Below, in pieces: positions 47,571 through 57,546 of a stretch of DNA of 64,000 nucleotides. The stretch's first letter is position 1; the number at the start of each line of letters is the position of its first letter. The notes under the pieces were generated by a model. It saw only the letters and a list, made by a program, of their open reading frames with translations, ran no database searches and was not told the origin of the DNA. This stretch comes from Sulfidibacter corallicola (GTDB lineage: Bacteria > Acidobacteriota > Holophagae > Acanthopleuribacterales > Acanthopleuribacteraceae): the NCBI RefSeq assembly GCF_017498545.1, contig NZ_CP071793.1, positions 10,286,256-10,350,255 on the forward strand, in the 5' to 3' direction. The position numbers and the translations under genes are program-made.

Positions 47571-48080
47571 ATGATCCGATTCAAGAGCTTGAGAAGTCAA
47601 ATCACGATTTCATGTGAGTTTGACGGTTACCAGTTCCCATTCAGTGCGGATAACGATTGGCAAACGAACAATTGGGTTTATTTAAAACTGATTGTCATGA
47701 AAGGAAACGAACGTTTTTCCAATACCTTTGCAGCCATGGATACTCACGAAATCATCCGAATGTATCAATGGTTCAGGTGCATTTCTGAAGGACGCATCCC
47801 AAAATGGACGAAGCTTGGTTTTATCGAACCAAATATCAGTCTTCACTTGCAAGGATGCCAAGACAATGTGTTATGGACCAAACTACATTTATCTCATGAA
47901 TTCACGCCAGATTTCCCATCGGGAAACCCGGACCCCGATGACTGGTTCGTTCATATTACACTGGATCTCCGAGATATTTCGGAGATCCTAAGTTATTTAT
48001 CCTCGACTATGAAGCGCTACCCATTACGCGGCAAAAAACCTCCACAATTGCTAGGCCAGAGGAGAGCGCCGATCCGCTAA
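47571..48080 (+). CDS. WapI-like immunity protein (orphan)
   Basis: This 169-residue soluble protein resembles the WapI immunity family: ISCEFDGYQFPF, then WQTNNWVYLKLIV, MDTHEIIRMYQWF and FIEPNISLHL, in the order seen in that family. WapI proteins neutralise contact-dependent WapA-type or other polymorphic toxins. No toxin gene is adjacent in this window. Codon use is clearly AT-richer than in the neighbours, suggesting acquisition by transfer. The ATG at 47571 has a weak upstream site. The frame is open further upstream but reads through intergenic DNA. Confidence 0.62.
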   Translation: MIRFKSLRSQITISCEFDGYQFPFSADNDWQTNNWVYLKLIVMKGNERFSNTFAAMDTHEIIRMYQWFRCISEGRIPKWTKLGFIEPNISLHLQGCQDNVLWTKLHLSHEFTPDFPSGNPDPDDWFVHITLDLRDISEILSYLSSTMKRYPLRGKKPPQLLGQRRAPIR

Positions 48081-48683
48081 CTAAGCGCTACTGGAAGAAA
48101 ATAAAAGACTACTAATCCTGGCAAGTCGATGACGTGAATGGGCACCAGAGCCCATTCACCAGAACACAGCCAATCCTGAACTCGCATGAACCAAGGGTTC
48201 CAGGGAACGCGCGAAGCATGCGCGTCACCGTTCGAGCTCCGCGATCCATTCGATAAGGATCGTGGTCTCTCCTGCGCCCTCCGTTTATGGCCACGGATCC
48301 AGAAAAACCTCAAAGGCCTCCATCACCAGATGGAGGCCCACCCAAACTCAATGGTTAACCCAACTCAAAACCGAAGATCTCCCACTCCGTCGCCTCCGTG
48401 ACCTCCTTATGGAATAAACTCTGTAAAGTTCGAGTATAAAGTTGAAAATCTAAACAGGCGAATATTCGGGGAGTTCGTCAAAAAATGTCGGCCCAGCGCC
48501 CTGGGTGGGCCCGGCACTTACTGCAACGACGCCCCTCTCGTGAATGCGGGAACTCCCCAGCGATTCGCTTCGATTAGTTACCCACTTGAAACCCGGTGGT
48601 CCGGCAATCCGGCCCACGGCCTGGGCGGCGACTCGGCGGTAAAAAAAACGAAGTCACGGCTGGCCGAATCGAAGACCCCTCTC
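48081..48683. other. Intergenic region between wapI-like gene and nnrS
   Basis: Two genes converge here. I see no coding sequence. The string TCGGCCCAGCGCCCTGGGTGGGCC at about 48488 is related to the GGCCCGCTGGGCC arm seen near 4158. A run of eight A at about 48641 would give a T-run for minus-strand transcripts leaving nnrS, but without a good stem. Confidence 0.45.
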
Positions 48684-49880
48684 CTAACCCGGCTTCCCGT
48701 CGACCCGGGGCCGGGTCAGGATGGGCCAGTACACGGCCGCGAAGATGCCGAAGCCCAGCAGCCAGGCGCCAATGCTGAGGTTCAACAGCAGTGTCGTACT
48801 TTGGGGCAGGATCCAGGTGAACAGGACGCGGATCAGGGCCGCAGCGATGAGAAAGAGAAACGCCAGCGACATGATCGGATGCGGTTGCAGCTTGCGGCCC
48901 GTATGCCCCAACGAAACGCGGGCCACCATCGCCAAGATCATGTTGCCCATGGCGCCGACCGTCAACATGTGAATCGCCGACGAAGCGTAGGGATTGCCCT
49001 GTGCATAGGCCACGGCGAACAGGATGAGTCCGAAGGGAATGAACAGGTACCCGGCGTGCAGGGACCACAACAGCGGAACCCGCAAGGTGGTCCAGGTCTT
49101 CCACCGCAGGGCGCGGACGAAATGGCACACACCGGCGAAGGCGAACAGCCCGCTCATCACCCCGTCGGGCAAACGGAAGAGAGGCGCCAGGAAGAACAGG
49201 AACGTCAGCAGCCACACCGAACCCAGGCTGAACCACTCGAGCAGCGGAATGGGTGCCACCTTTTGGACCCCCAAACCCCTGGCCGTGAAAAAAGGAATCA
49301 CCCGGCCACCGATCACCACCATGAGCAGCACCACCAGGAAAATGGCGGCAAGGTAGGCCTGCTTCACCAAAATGGGGTCCTGGCCCAGCAGGCCCGCGTA
49401 GGACATCAGGTTGGTGCCCGCGAAGAGCAACAACACCGGCACAAAAAACAGGTTCCGCGCATTCCAGACCTTGAACAGCGGATAGGCCAGCGCGATCCCC
49501 GCGACCGGTAGAAACGAGACATCCGTGGTGACCACCAGCCAAGCGGGCAGGTCCCAAAAACCGAGCAGCAACAGGCGGCCCGCCGCCCAGAGCAGGACCA
49601 GGAGCAAAAGCGGGATCCCCCGCAGGCCCGGCACACCGGTCCAGTTCTGGACCGCAGTCAACAGGAACCCCACCACGATCGCCCCGCAGAAACCGAAAAT
49701 CATCTCGTGCGGGTGCCACCAAAGCGCATGGCCGAACGGCTCGAAATGGATGGTTCCCGAAAGGGCCAAACCCCACAAAACCAGGGACAACATCCCAAAT
49801 GTGCATCCCGCGAGAAACAAGGGCCTGAATCCCAGCCCCATGATGGCCGGGATCTGTTTTTCCACGTGCGGATCTGCCAT
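48684..49880 (-). CDS. nnrS: NnrS family membrane protein
   Basis: This 398-residue polytopic protein has about twelve helices. It starts with PAIMGLGFRPLFLAGCTFGM, then HALWWHPHEMIFGF and GFLLTAVQNWTG, which are hallmarks of NnrS. His residues in HPHEM, HMLTVGAMGNMILAM and SLGHTGR are candidate haem/copper ligands. Known members protect against nitric oxide stress and are usually regulated with denitrification or NO-response genes. No such gene is adjacent here. The ATG at 49880 is preceded by GGAGG with 8-base spacing. A TTG five codons upstream is less likely. Confidence 0.92.
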   Translation of the reverse strand: MADPHVEKQIPAIMGLGFRPLFLAGCTFGMLSLVLWGLALSGTIHFEPFGHALWWHPHEMIFGFCGAIVVGFLLTAVQNWTGVPGLRGIPLLLLVLLWAAGRLLLLGFWDLPAWLVVTTDVSFLPVAGIALAYPLFKVWNARNLFFVPVLLLFAGTNLMSYAGLLGQDPILVKQAYLAAIFLVVLLMVVIGGRVIPFFTARGLGVQKVAPIPLLEWFSLGSVWLLTFLFFLAPLFRLPDGVMSGLFAFAGVCHFVRALRWKTWTTLRVPLLWSLHAGYLFIPFGLILFAVAYAQGNPYASSAIHMLTVGAMGNMILAMVARVSLGHTGRKLQPHPIMSLAFLFLIAAALIRVLFTWILPQSTTLLLNLSIGAWLLGFGIFAAVYWPILTRPRVDGKPG

Positions 49881-50128
49881 GACCTTCACCTCCAAGGTGC
49901 TTCGATCACACGATCGAAGTCCTTCCTAGAAAATCACTGACCCCCACGATGATTGTAACGGCTAAAGCCGGTTAGGGATTCGCGAGCTTGATCCACAGGT
50001 CCTGTTTTCACATTTTTGTCACATGTTCGACACATATCCGCCACCCCGTCTCGTCGAATCGACGGTGACAGGCCGAGGGCCACCCGATGTGACAGTCCAT
50101 CCCGGTATTGCCGCGATTCGCCAAACGG

Positions 50129-53100
50129 CTACTCGGTCTGGGCCGGCAATCCCGCGAATTGCTCGCCCAAGCCGTCCTGGCCGAAGGTGCCGAACAACTG
50201 GAATCCCGTCAGGCTCTTGCTGTCACTCACCGCTTGGATGTAGCCGATGCGGCCGGTCAGGCCCGGATCCGGGAACAGGGCGGAGGGCAGCGCCACCAGC
50301 TTGGTGTTCGGGGCCAGGTCGCGCTCGGTCGTGGCCAGAAGCTGGCCGGCACTGCTGTAGGCCTCCAAACGCACCTTCACCGTCGTCGCGCCCACGTTCA
50401 GCATCGCGATGCCCGTCCAGGTCTTGCCGGGCTGGTCGGTCACGTGCGGGAAACACATGCTGTTCGTCAGGAACTCGGCGGCGGGGAATCCGGCCAGCCG
50501 TTTCCCGGTGGGATCGCCGAACAACTCGAATCCGGAAATGCTCTGGTCGGCTTCCACCTTCAACCAACTGATCCCGTGATCCGCACCGAACAGCGAGGAC
50601 ACGGTGCCCAGAAGCTTGCCGCGTGGCGCCAGGGTTCGGGCCTCGGTCTGCTGGACGATGTCGCCCGCGTCGTTGTAGCCGATCATGCGGTAGCTGGCCG
50701 TCGCTTCGGAGCGGTTGATCAGGGCGATGCCGGTCCAGAAGTTCACGGTATCGGCGGCCACGTGGGCGAAAAAGATGGTGTTGGGTTGGTACACGAAATT
50801 GGGGTTGGCCGGCCGCGCCTGGGCCATTTCCAGGCCGGCCATCTGCGCGAAGCCGTCGACCCGACCGAAGATCTCCATCCCGGCGATGCTCGCACGACCG
50901 TTGCCGTCGACGAAGCGCCCCCAGTCCGGGAGTTGCTGGAATTTATCGCGAAAATGGAAATCTTCCTGGCCGTTGATTTGGGTGGTCCCGATCCGGATCG
51001 GTTCGGTTTGGGTCACGAAATCCAGGGTCTGCGGTTCTTCGGACGCGTTGACCACGACCGCCCGCGTGTACCACTGCTCGGTACGGGCCGCGATGTGCGG
51101 CACCACCACTTCCTTGGACAGGCTGCGCACGGCACCCACACTCATCAACTCGCGACCGTCCACCGAGGCGCCGTTGTAGTAACCCACCATGCGCCGCGAG
51201 GAAAGCACCTTGACCCAGCGAACCGTACGCGACAGATCCACGTTCCCCGACCTGCCGAAAATGGCGGTCGCCTGCTGGTGGAACCGTTGGCGCGGCAGGA
51301 GTTCGATGCTCTCGGTTTTGACCGTCTTGCCGCTTTCGTCCAAACCCACGAGCGTGATTTCCATCGCTTCGGCGTTGGGATTGACCAACCCGATACTCGA
51401 CGTGATGTTGCCGTCCTCCACCAAAAAGGGCAGAAAGAGGCTGGGCTGACGGGTCTCGACGGTAAAGCCGTAGGGCAGGCCCTGTTTGGATCGTTTGGTG
51501 GCTTCGTCCGCCTGGAACACGAGCGCGTAATTGCCGACCACCAGATCTTCGAGCACCAGCGAACCGCGCGACAACCGGTCGCCGGCGATCTCGATCAATT
51601 CGAAACGGTCGCCAACTTCACGGTACAGTTCGAACAGCAGCGTGCCCTCGGTTTCCAGACCCAACGCCAGGTCACGACCCTCTTGGGTCACGGCGAAGAA
51701 GAAATAGTCGAACGGATCCTCGGCACTGAGTTCCAAGCCGCTGTAACGCCCGCCGGCCAGGGTGCGCGCCTCGCCGAACCCGTTGTTGGGTTCGAAATCG
51801 GAATCGTCGAACGACTTGACGTGAAGCAGGCGGGTCGCCGGCTGGACCGCTTCGGTCACGGCCGTGCGGACCGTGACGCTGATGGTGTGGGGCGCCTCGT
51901 CGGGCGTCTCGACCGCGAACAGGATCGGACCGGCCTCCCGGCCCTGCCAGGTGGCGGGCGAGGCCCCGGGCCCGAAGTCCCAGAAGAATTCCATGTCCAA
52001 ATCGTTGGGATCGTGGCCCACGGCCTCGAAATACACCGGAACGTTGGGTTCCACCACATAGTCGCCATCCGGCTCGATGATTTCGGCCTCGGGTTTCAGG
52101 TCGGGGTCGTAGACGTGAACGATGCGGGCATCGATCAGTCCATCGCAATTGTCCAGGGCGTCACAGGCTCCGAGAATCAGGGTGTATTCGCCGACACTGT
52201 CGAAAACCAGGGGCTCGGGCTCGGGCTCGGTGCTGAAGGGTTCGCCCTCTTCCTCTTCCTCCTCGACGTCTTCGTCGAGGTCGAGCGTCCAGCGCAGGGC
52301 GAGCGGCAGGTTGCCGTCGGGATCGGTGGCGGTCCCGCGAATGGCCAGCGGCTGATGGATGTCGTGAAGCAGGTAGCGTCGCTCGAAGTCGTCGGTGCCC
52401 GCCTGCAAGGCCGGCTGCAGGATCTCGGCGATCGGGGGGATGTTGGTGTCGTCGTAGATCACCACGCGCCATTCCCAGGGATAGGGCGACCAGATCCCGG
52501 CCTGATTCTGGGCGTGGAGCCGCACGTAGTACTCGCCCGCCTTGGCGAATTTCACGTGGCCGGGTGTACGGGTCGTGGCGGTACGGCCGTCGTCGAAGTC
52601 CCAGGACCAGGCCTGAATCGAACCGCCCAGCGGGTCCATCGCCTCGGCCGAAAAGAAGAAGCTGGCGCCCTCCGGTCCGAACAACTGGAAACTGTCGGGG
52701 CTGATGGACGAAAAGTAGGGGGCGTCGTCCTCGTCGAAGTCTTCCGAATAAACATTGACGAACACCTTGGAACAGGTGGTCGCGGCGCCTTCGGCATCGG
52801 TCACGGTGAGCAGGATGTCGAACAGGCCGGGCTCGTCGAACCGCACGATTTCCACGCGCTCACCGCTGAAGGCACGGCCGTCGGAAAGCTGCCAGGCGTA
52901 GGTGACCGGGCCTCCTTCGGGATCGCAGGCCTGCGCCACCAGCGAAAGCGTGTTGCCTTCGTCGATCAGCAAATCGAATCCCGGCTCCAGCACCTCGGCC
53001 TCGGGCGGTTGGTTGTCCTCGCCGACAAGCGTCAGGCGCGCCGGGATGGGATCCACCAGTTCCGGATTGTCGCGCGGACGTACCGCGAAGAAGACCTCGT

Positions 53101-53989
53101 GATCGCCTTCCTGTTCCAAGGTCAGGGACAACGCGAAACCCGGGTGCTCGGTGGTTTGCCCCGAAGGATCGCGGACCACCCAACCGCCTTCGAAATCGGC
53201 CGGATCACCGTCGTCGGCCAAGCCGCCGACCAGCGCGACCGGTTCACCGAGCCGAACCACGATGAAGGGGTCGGCATCCAGTTGGCTGTCGGGCGGCGTG
53301 GGGCTGAGGATTTCGCTGTCGGGGGGTCGTTGGCCCTCGTAGACGAACAGTTCGATGCCGTCGTAGGCGCGCGAGGTGACACCCCGCTCGTCGCGTGCGA
53401 AGAGTTGCACGAAGTGGGGTCCGGCATCGAAAAAACACTTGGTGAGATCGTCGGGACCGGAGGTGACGGTGCCGTCGTCAAAGTCCCAAAACAGCGTCAA
53501 CTCGGCTTCCTCGTCGCTGTCGTAACCGAATCCCAGCATGTCGAGCGGTTCGCCGAGTTCGATCATGATGCCGGTCGCGGGCGCGAGAATGTGGGCCGAG
53601 GGTTCCGCGTTGAAGGGGTGTGCCGCCAAATCGTTGACGAACAGGTAGTGGCGATAGGGTTGGCCGGTAGAATCGCCGTCGGTATCCAGGCCCTCCAGGG
53701 AAATGACGTAAACGCCCGGTTCGTCGTAGGCTACCTCGAGCGAGGTCGTGCTCGCCGTGCGGCCGTCGCCGAGATCCCAAACGAACTGAAGGTCATCGCT
53801 GTCGCCCTCTGCCTGGAGCAGGACCCTGTCGCCGACTTCCACGACCGACTCTTCGAGGGAGAACCAGGCATTGCCGAGCTCGGGGTCTTCACTTTCGTCG
53901 GCCGCGAAGACGATGGCCGAGAACAGAAACATCCAAAGCCATAGAGTCCGTGGGACATTGAAAAACCGCACAGTTTCCGTGATAACCAA
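50129..53989 (-). CDS. Large secreted PKD/PPC surface protein with C-terminal beta modules
   Basis: This 1286-residue protein has a signal near TLWLWMFLFSAIVFAA. Residues about 40-720 contain at least six PKD-type Ig domains (repeated F.WD(F/L)GDG(R/T) such as FVWDLGDGRTAS, LFWDFDDGTVTS, WSWDFDDGRTAT). A PPC domain (about 760-880; DFEPNNGFGEART, GNYALVFQ) follows. Then three to four modules of about 110 residues have the pattern FPHV...WTGIAMLN...G.LLATTERDLAPNTK...GFQLFG. It is strongly acidic overall. A structural or adhesive role at the surface is likely, with no catalytic centre seen. The start is best at TTG 53989, 7 bases after GGAGG. An ATG at 54091 adds 34 residues that do not fit a signal peptide. 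Confidence 0.85.
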   Translation of the reverse strand: MVITETVRFFNVPRTLWLWMFLFSAIVFAADESEDPELGNAWFSLEESVVEVGDRVLLQAEGDSDDLQFVWDLGDGRTASTTSLEVAYDEPGVYVISLEGLDTDGDSTGQPYRHYLFVNDLAAHPFNAEPSAHILAPATGIMIELGEPLDMLGFGYDSDEEAELTLFWDFDDGTVTSGPDDLTKCFFDAGPHFVQLFARDERGVTSRAYDGIELFVYEGQRPPDSEILSPTPPDSQLDADPFIVVRLGEPVALVGGLADDGDPADFEGGWVVRDPSGQTTEHPGFALSLTLEQEGDHEVFFAVRPRDNPELVDPIPARLTLVGEDNQPPEAEVLEPGFDLLIDEGNTLSLVAQACDPEGGPVTYAWQLSDGRAFSGERVEIVRFDEPGLFDILLTVTDAEGAATTCSKVFVNVYSEDFDEDDAPYFSSISPDSFQLFGPEGASFFFSAEAMDPLGGSIQAWSWDFDDGRTATTRTPGHVKFAKAGEYYVRLHAQNQAGIWSPYPWEWRVVIYDDTNIPPIAEILQPALQAGTDDFERRYLLHDIHQPLAIRGTATDPDGNLPLALRWTLDLDEDVEEEEEEGEPFSTEPEPEPLVFDSVGEYTLILGACDALDNCDGLIDARIVHVYDPDLKPEAEIIEPDGDYVVEPNVPVYFEAVGHDPNDLDMEFFWDFGPGASPATWQGREAGPILFAVETPDEAPHTISVTVRTAVTEAVQPATRLLHVKSFDDSDFEPNNGFGEARTLAGGRYSGLELSAEDPFDYFFFAVTQEGRDLALGLETEGTLLFELYREVGDRFELIEIAGDRLSRGSLVLEDLVVGNYALVFQADEATKRSKQGLPYGFTVETRQPSLFLPFLVEDGNITSSIGLVNPNAEAMEITLVGLDESGKTVKTESIELLPRQRFHQQATAIFGRSGNVDLSRTVRWVKVLSSRRMVGYYNGASVDGRELMSVGAVRSLSKEVVVPHIAARTEQWYTRAVVVNASEEPQTLDFVTQTEPIRIGTTQINGQEDFHFRDKFQQLPDWGRFVDGNGRASIAGMEIFGRVDGFAQMAGLEMAQARPANPNFVYQPNTIFFAHVAADTVNFWTGIALINRSEATASYRMIGYNDAGDIVQQTEARTLAPRGKLLGTVSSLFGADHGISWLKVEADQSISGFELFGDPTGKRLAGFPAAEFLTNSMCFPHVTDQPGKTWTGIAMLNVGATTVKVRLEAYSSAGQLLATTERDLAPNTKLVALPSALFPDPGLTGRIGYIQAVSDSKSLTGFQLFGTFGQDGLGEQFAGLPAQTE

Positions 53990-54444
53990 GGCCGAGCCTC
54001 CGTGAAAGCATGTGCCGCGCCGAGGGCGAGCAGATTGGGCGGGATGGTAGGGGGATTCGCAAATCCCTCCCCGAGAGGGCGGTTCACACATCGTTCGGGC
54101 GTGATTCGACCCAGGGACAAGAGGGCGGATGGATGTAAAACATTACGTTATATTACGTCGCTTTCACCGACTCGGGAACAAAAAGGGTCCCGATGCCGTG
54201 CGGATCCACTATTCATGATCCAGGAAAGCTTTATAATACGCGTTACACACAGGTAAGCCAGGTTCGGAACGGTCACGACGGCCCTCCCCCATCTCGGTCC
54301 CTTTCCGGAGCGCGCCAGTCCCTTCGCAACCTCGAAGCTTCGAGATTGCCTCCGCGGCAGCAGGTCGTGGAAGCGTCCCCTGACGGGCCGGGCCATACCG
54401 CCAGCATAGGTTTCCATATTCGCAACATGAAGGATCACCCTCAT

Positions 54445-57400
54445 ATGAAACACTGTCTGATTGGTGTTCTGGCGCTGCTCTTCTTCGGACCGTCCATGGC
54501 CGGATCGGCACACCAGACCCGACCCGTCGAGGGGTTGCACCAAAACCCCCATCGCGTTTTCGCCCTTACGGGCATCACCCTGAACCCCACCCCCGAAGAA
54601 ACCCTGGAACAGGCGGTTCTGGTGATTCGCGACGGGATCGTGGAAGCCTACGGCCCGCGCGATTCCGTCAAAATCCCCGCCGACGCCGTGGTTCTGGACA
54701 TGGCCGGCAAACACGTCTACCCCGGGTTCATCGACCTGTACAGCAATTACGGCCTGCCCAGCGGCAAGAAAGGCGGCTCGGGCAAACCCGGCGCGGCCAA
54801 GTCGTCGAAAGACACCGCGAAAGGGACCGGCCACGCGAGCCCCGAGGTTCGCGCCGGGCTGCGCGTCCTCGACAGTTGGTCGCCGAACGAGAAGCAGGCC
54901 AAAAAGTGGCGCGCCGGCGGCTTTACGGCGATGCTCAGCCTGCCCGATACGGGCGTCGTGCGCGGCCAGAGCGCGTTGGTCCTGCTGGGCACCGACCACG
55001 CCAACGACCTCGTCCTGGACGGCTCGACGCCCCAGGTGCTTTCGTTCCAATCGGGCGTCCCCATGGTGTATCCCGACTCCTCGATGGGCGCCATGGCGAT
55101 GATTCGCCAGACGATTCACGACGCGCGCTGGTACCTGGACGCCCACCGCGCCTATCAGGCCCATCCCGAGGGACAGGCCCCTCCGGCGCTCGACACGGAC
55201 CTGGCCGCCCTGGCGCCGTTCGTGTCGCACAAAAAGCCATTCCTGTTTGCCGTGCGCAACCACCAGGAAGCCCTGCGCGCAGGTAAGCTGATCGAGGAAT
55301 TGAAACTGGATGCCTGGGTCTTCGCGGGCGACGACGCCTACCGTCGTGCCGAATCGTTTCGCAAACGGAGCATGCGCCTGATCCTCCCCCTCGACTTCCC
55401 CGAGGCGCCCGACGTGGCCGACCCCGCCGTGGAGGCCACCCTGGACCTGCGCGACCTGCGCCACTGGTATCTGGCACCCGCCAGCCCCGGAATCATGGAA
55501 AAGGCCGGCCTGTCCTTCGCGCTGACCGCACATGGCCTCGAAAAAGGCGGCGAGGTGCTGGATCGGTTGCGTCAGGCTCACGACCGCGGGCTCTCACGCA
55601 CGACCCTGCTTTCGGCCCTCACCACCGTTCCGGCCAACTGGCTGGGCCTCGGCCAGACCCTGGGCACGCTCGAAACCGGCCGCATGGCCAACTTTTTCAT
55701 TACCGACGGCGATCTGCTGACCACCAAGTCCAAGGTCCTCGAATCCTGGGTCAAGGGGCGCCGCAAGGTGCTGGTGGAAACCGAAACCGGCGATCTGCTG
55801 GGCGATTACAGCCTCAAACTGGGAAAAAAGAAGACCACCCTCAGCCTGGCCGGCTCCGCTAAAAAGCCGACCGGCAAGCTGAAGCAGGGCAAGAAGGAAG
55901 AGGACCTGAAGAAGATCACCTTCACGGGTCACCGCATGACCGCGGTGGTACCGGCCGACCTACTGGGCGGCACCGGCCAGGCACGGCTGACCGCCACCAT
56001 CGAGGGCGAAACCCTGAGCGGGGTCTTCCTGTTGGCCGACGGGCGCCGCCAAACCTTCGAGGCGACGCGCACCAAGGGTCATAAAAACGGTCCCAAACCC
56101 CATAAAAAGAAACCGATACTCGAACAGCCGCTGCCGGTTCTGGTGCCCGACGGCGCCTACGGCCGTGCCAACCTGCCCACCGGGCCCAAGGTCGTCCTGG
56201 TGCGCAACGCCACCATTTGGACCGCCGGGCCTCAGGGGATCCTGGAAGGTGCGGACCTGCTGGTCGAGGACGGCAAGGTCAAGGCCGTGGGCAAAGGGCT
56301 GCAAGCCCCAGGCGACGCCACCGTGATCGACGCCGCCGGCAAACACGTCTCGCCGGGACTGATCGACGAGCACAGCCACACGGCGCTCAACTCCGTGAAC
56401 GAATGGACCACGACCAATTCGGCCGAGGTCTCCGTCGGCGACGTCATCGACCCCGACGACATCAACCTCTACCGCCAGCTCGCCGGCGGCCTGACCATGG
56501 CCAACCAGCTTCACGGTTCGGCGAACCCGATCGGGGGCCGCAACTCCGTCATCAAGTTGCGCTGGGGCGGCCATGCCGACGACCTGCTTTTCGACGGCGC
56601 CATGCCGGGCATCAAGTTCGCCCTGGGCGAAAACGTCAAACGCTCCAATTCGCCGGATTCCTGGCAACGCTACCCCTCGACCCGCATGGGCGTCGACCAA
56701 TTCTTCCGCGACCAGTTCAAGGCAGCGGCGGCGTACCGCAAGGCCTGGCAGAAATGGCGCAACGACCCCAATGCCGACAACTTGATCCCCCCGCGTAAGG
56801 ACCTCCGTTTGGAAGTGTTGTTGGAGATCCTCGACGGCAAGCGTCAGATCCACTGCCACTCCTACCGCCAGGACGAGATCCTGATGTTGATCCGCGTGGC
56901 CGACGAACTCGGCTTCAAGGTCGACGTCTTCACCCACATCCTCGAAGGCTACAAGGTCGCCGAGGCGATGGCCGAACACGGTGCCATGGGCAACACCTTC
57001 TCGGATTGGTGGACCTACAAGGTCGAAGTCCAGGATGCGATTCCCCACAACGCCGCCCTGATGACGGGCATGGGCATCGCCGTGGGTGTCAATTCCGACG
57101 ACGACGAGCTCGCCCGCCGGTTGAACACCGAGGCCGCCAAAGCCGTCAAGTACGGTGGCATGACACCGGAGGACGCCATCAAACTGGCCACCATCAATCC
57201 GGCCAAGCAGTTGCGGATCGACGATCGCGTCGGCAGCCTGGAACCGGGCAAGGACGCCGATTTCGTCATTTGGAGCGGTTCGCCGTTGTCCACCTTGTCG
57301 CGCTGTGAGCAGACCTGGATCGACGGCGTTCGCTACTTCGACATCGAAACCGATCGCGCCGCCCGGGAATCGTGGCGCACGCAACGCAACCAACTGGTTC

Positions 57401-57546
57401 AACTGGCGCTGTCCCAGGGCGACGCCAAGAAAAAGGGCAAGGGCAGGCAGTCCAAGCCACGGCGCGGGCTGCACTGCGACGACGTGGACGCCTTCGAATA
57501 CGGTTCGCATGATCACGCATGGGGAGGTCACCATGAACATCGTTGA
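54445..57546 (+). CDS. Secreted tandem amidohydrolase (first domain degenerate, second intact)
   Basis: This 1033-residue protein has signal MKHCLIGVLALLFFGPSMAG. It carries two amidohydrolase-like halves. In the first (about 40-450) the usual HxH after PG(F/L)ID reads LYSNYG, so the metal site is missing. A Lys-rich linker follows. The second half (about 590-1000) keeps the ligands: PGLIDEHSHTA (near 642), His in RQIHCHSYRQ, His in FTHILEG and Asp in GVNSDDDELAR. It ends PAKQLRIDDRVGSLEPGKDADFVIW, typical of imidazolonepropionase-related amidohydrolases, then a His-rich tail. AAGGA lies about 10 bases before ATG 54445. An in-frame ATG 18 bases upstream is an alternative. The substrate is unknown; it is co-transcribed with the next, overlapping gene. 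Confidence 0.88.
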   Translation: MKHCLIGVLALLFFGPSMAGSAHQTRPVEGLHQNPHRVFALTGITLNPTPEETLEQAVLVIRDGIVEAYGPRDSVKIPADAVVLDMAGKHVYPGFIDLYSNYGLPSGKKGGSGKPGAAKSSKDTAKGTGHASPEVRAGLRVLDSWSPNEKQAKKWRAGGFTAMLSLPDTGVVRGQSALVLLGTDHANDLVLDGSTPQVLSFQSGVPMVYPDSSMGAMAMIRQTIHDARWYLDAHRAYQAHPEGQAPPALDTDLAALAPFVSHKKPFLFAVRNHQEALRAGKLIEELKLDAWVFAGDDAYRRAESFRKRSMRLILPLDFPEAPDVADPAVEATLDLRDLRHWYLAPASPGIMEKAGLSFALTAHGLEKGGEVLDRLRQAHDRGLSRTTLLSALTTVPANWLGLGQTLGTLETGRMANFFITDGDLLTTKSKVLESWVKGRRKVLVETETGDLLGDYSLKLGKKKTTLSLAGSAKKPTGKLKQGKKEEDLKKITFTGHRMTAVVPADLLGGTGQARLTATIEGETLSGVFLLADGRRQTFEATRTKGHKNGPKPHKKKPILEQPLPVLVPDGAYGRANLPTGPKVVLVRNATIWTAGPQGILEGADLLVEDGKVKAVGKGLQAPGDATVIDAAGKHVSPGLIDEHSHTALNSVNEWTTTNSAEVSVGDVIDPDDINLYRQLAGGLTMANQLHGSANPIGGRNSVIKLRWGGHADDLLFDGAMPGIKFALGENVKRSNSPDSWQRYPSTRMGVDQFFRDQFKAAAAYRKAWQKWRNDPNADNLIPPRKDLRLEVLLEILDGKRQIHCHSYRQDEILMLIRVADELGFKVDVFTHILEGYKVAEAMAEHGAMGNTFSDWWTYKVEVQDAIPHNAALMTGMGIAVGVNSDDDELARRLNTEAAKAVKYGGMTPEDAIKLATINPAKQLRIDDRVGSLEPGKDADFVIWSGSPLSTLSRCEQTWIDGVRYFDIETDRAARESWRTQRNQLVQLALSQGDAKKKGKGRQSKPRRGLHCDDVDAFEYGSHDHAWGGHHEHR

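Noticed and set aside
50108..53944. 1278-codon plus-strand open frame antisense to the PKD protein
   Set aside because: Composition artefact of the minus-strand gene, which has signal peptide, PKD and PPC motifs.
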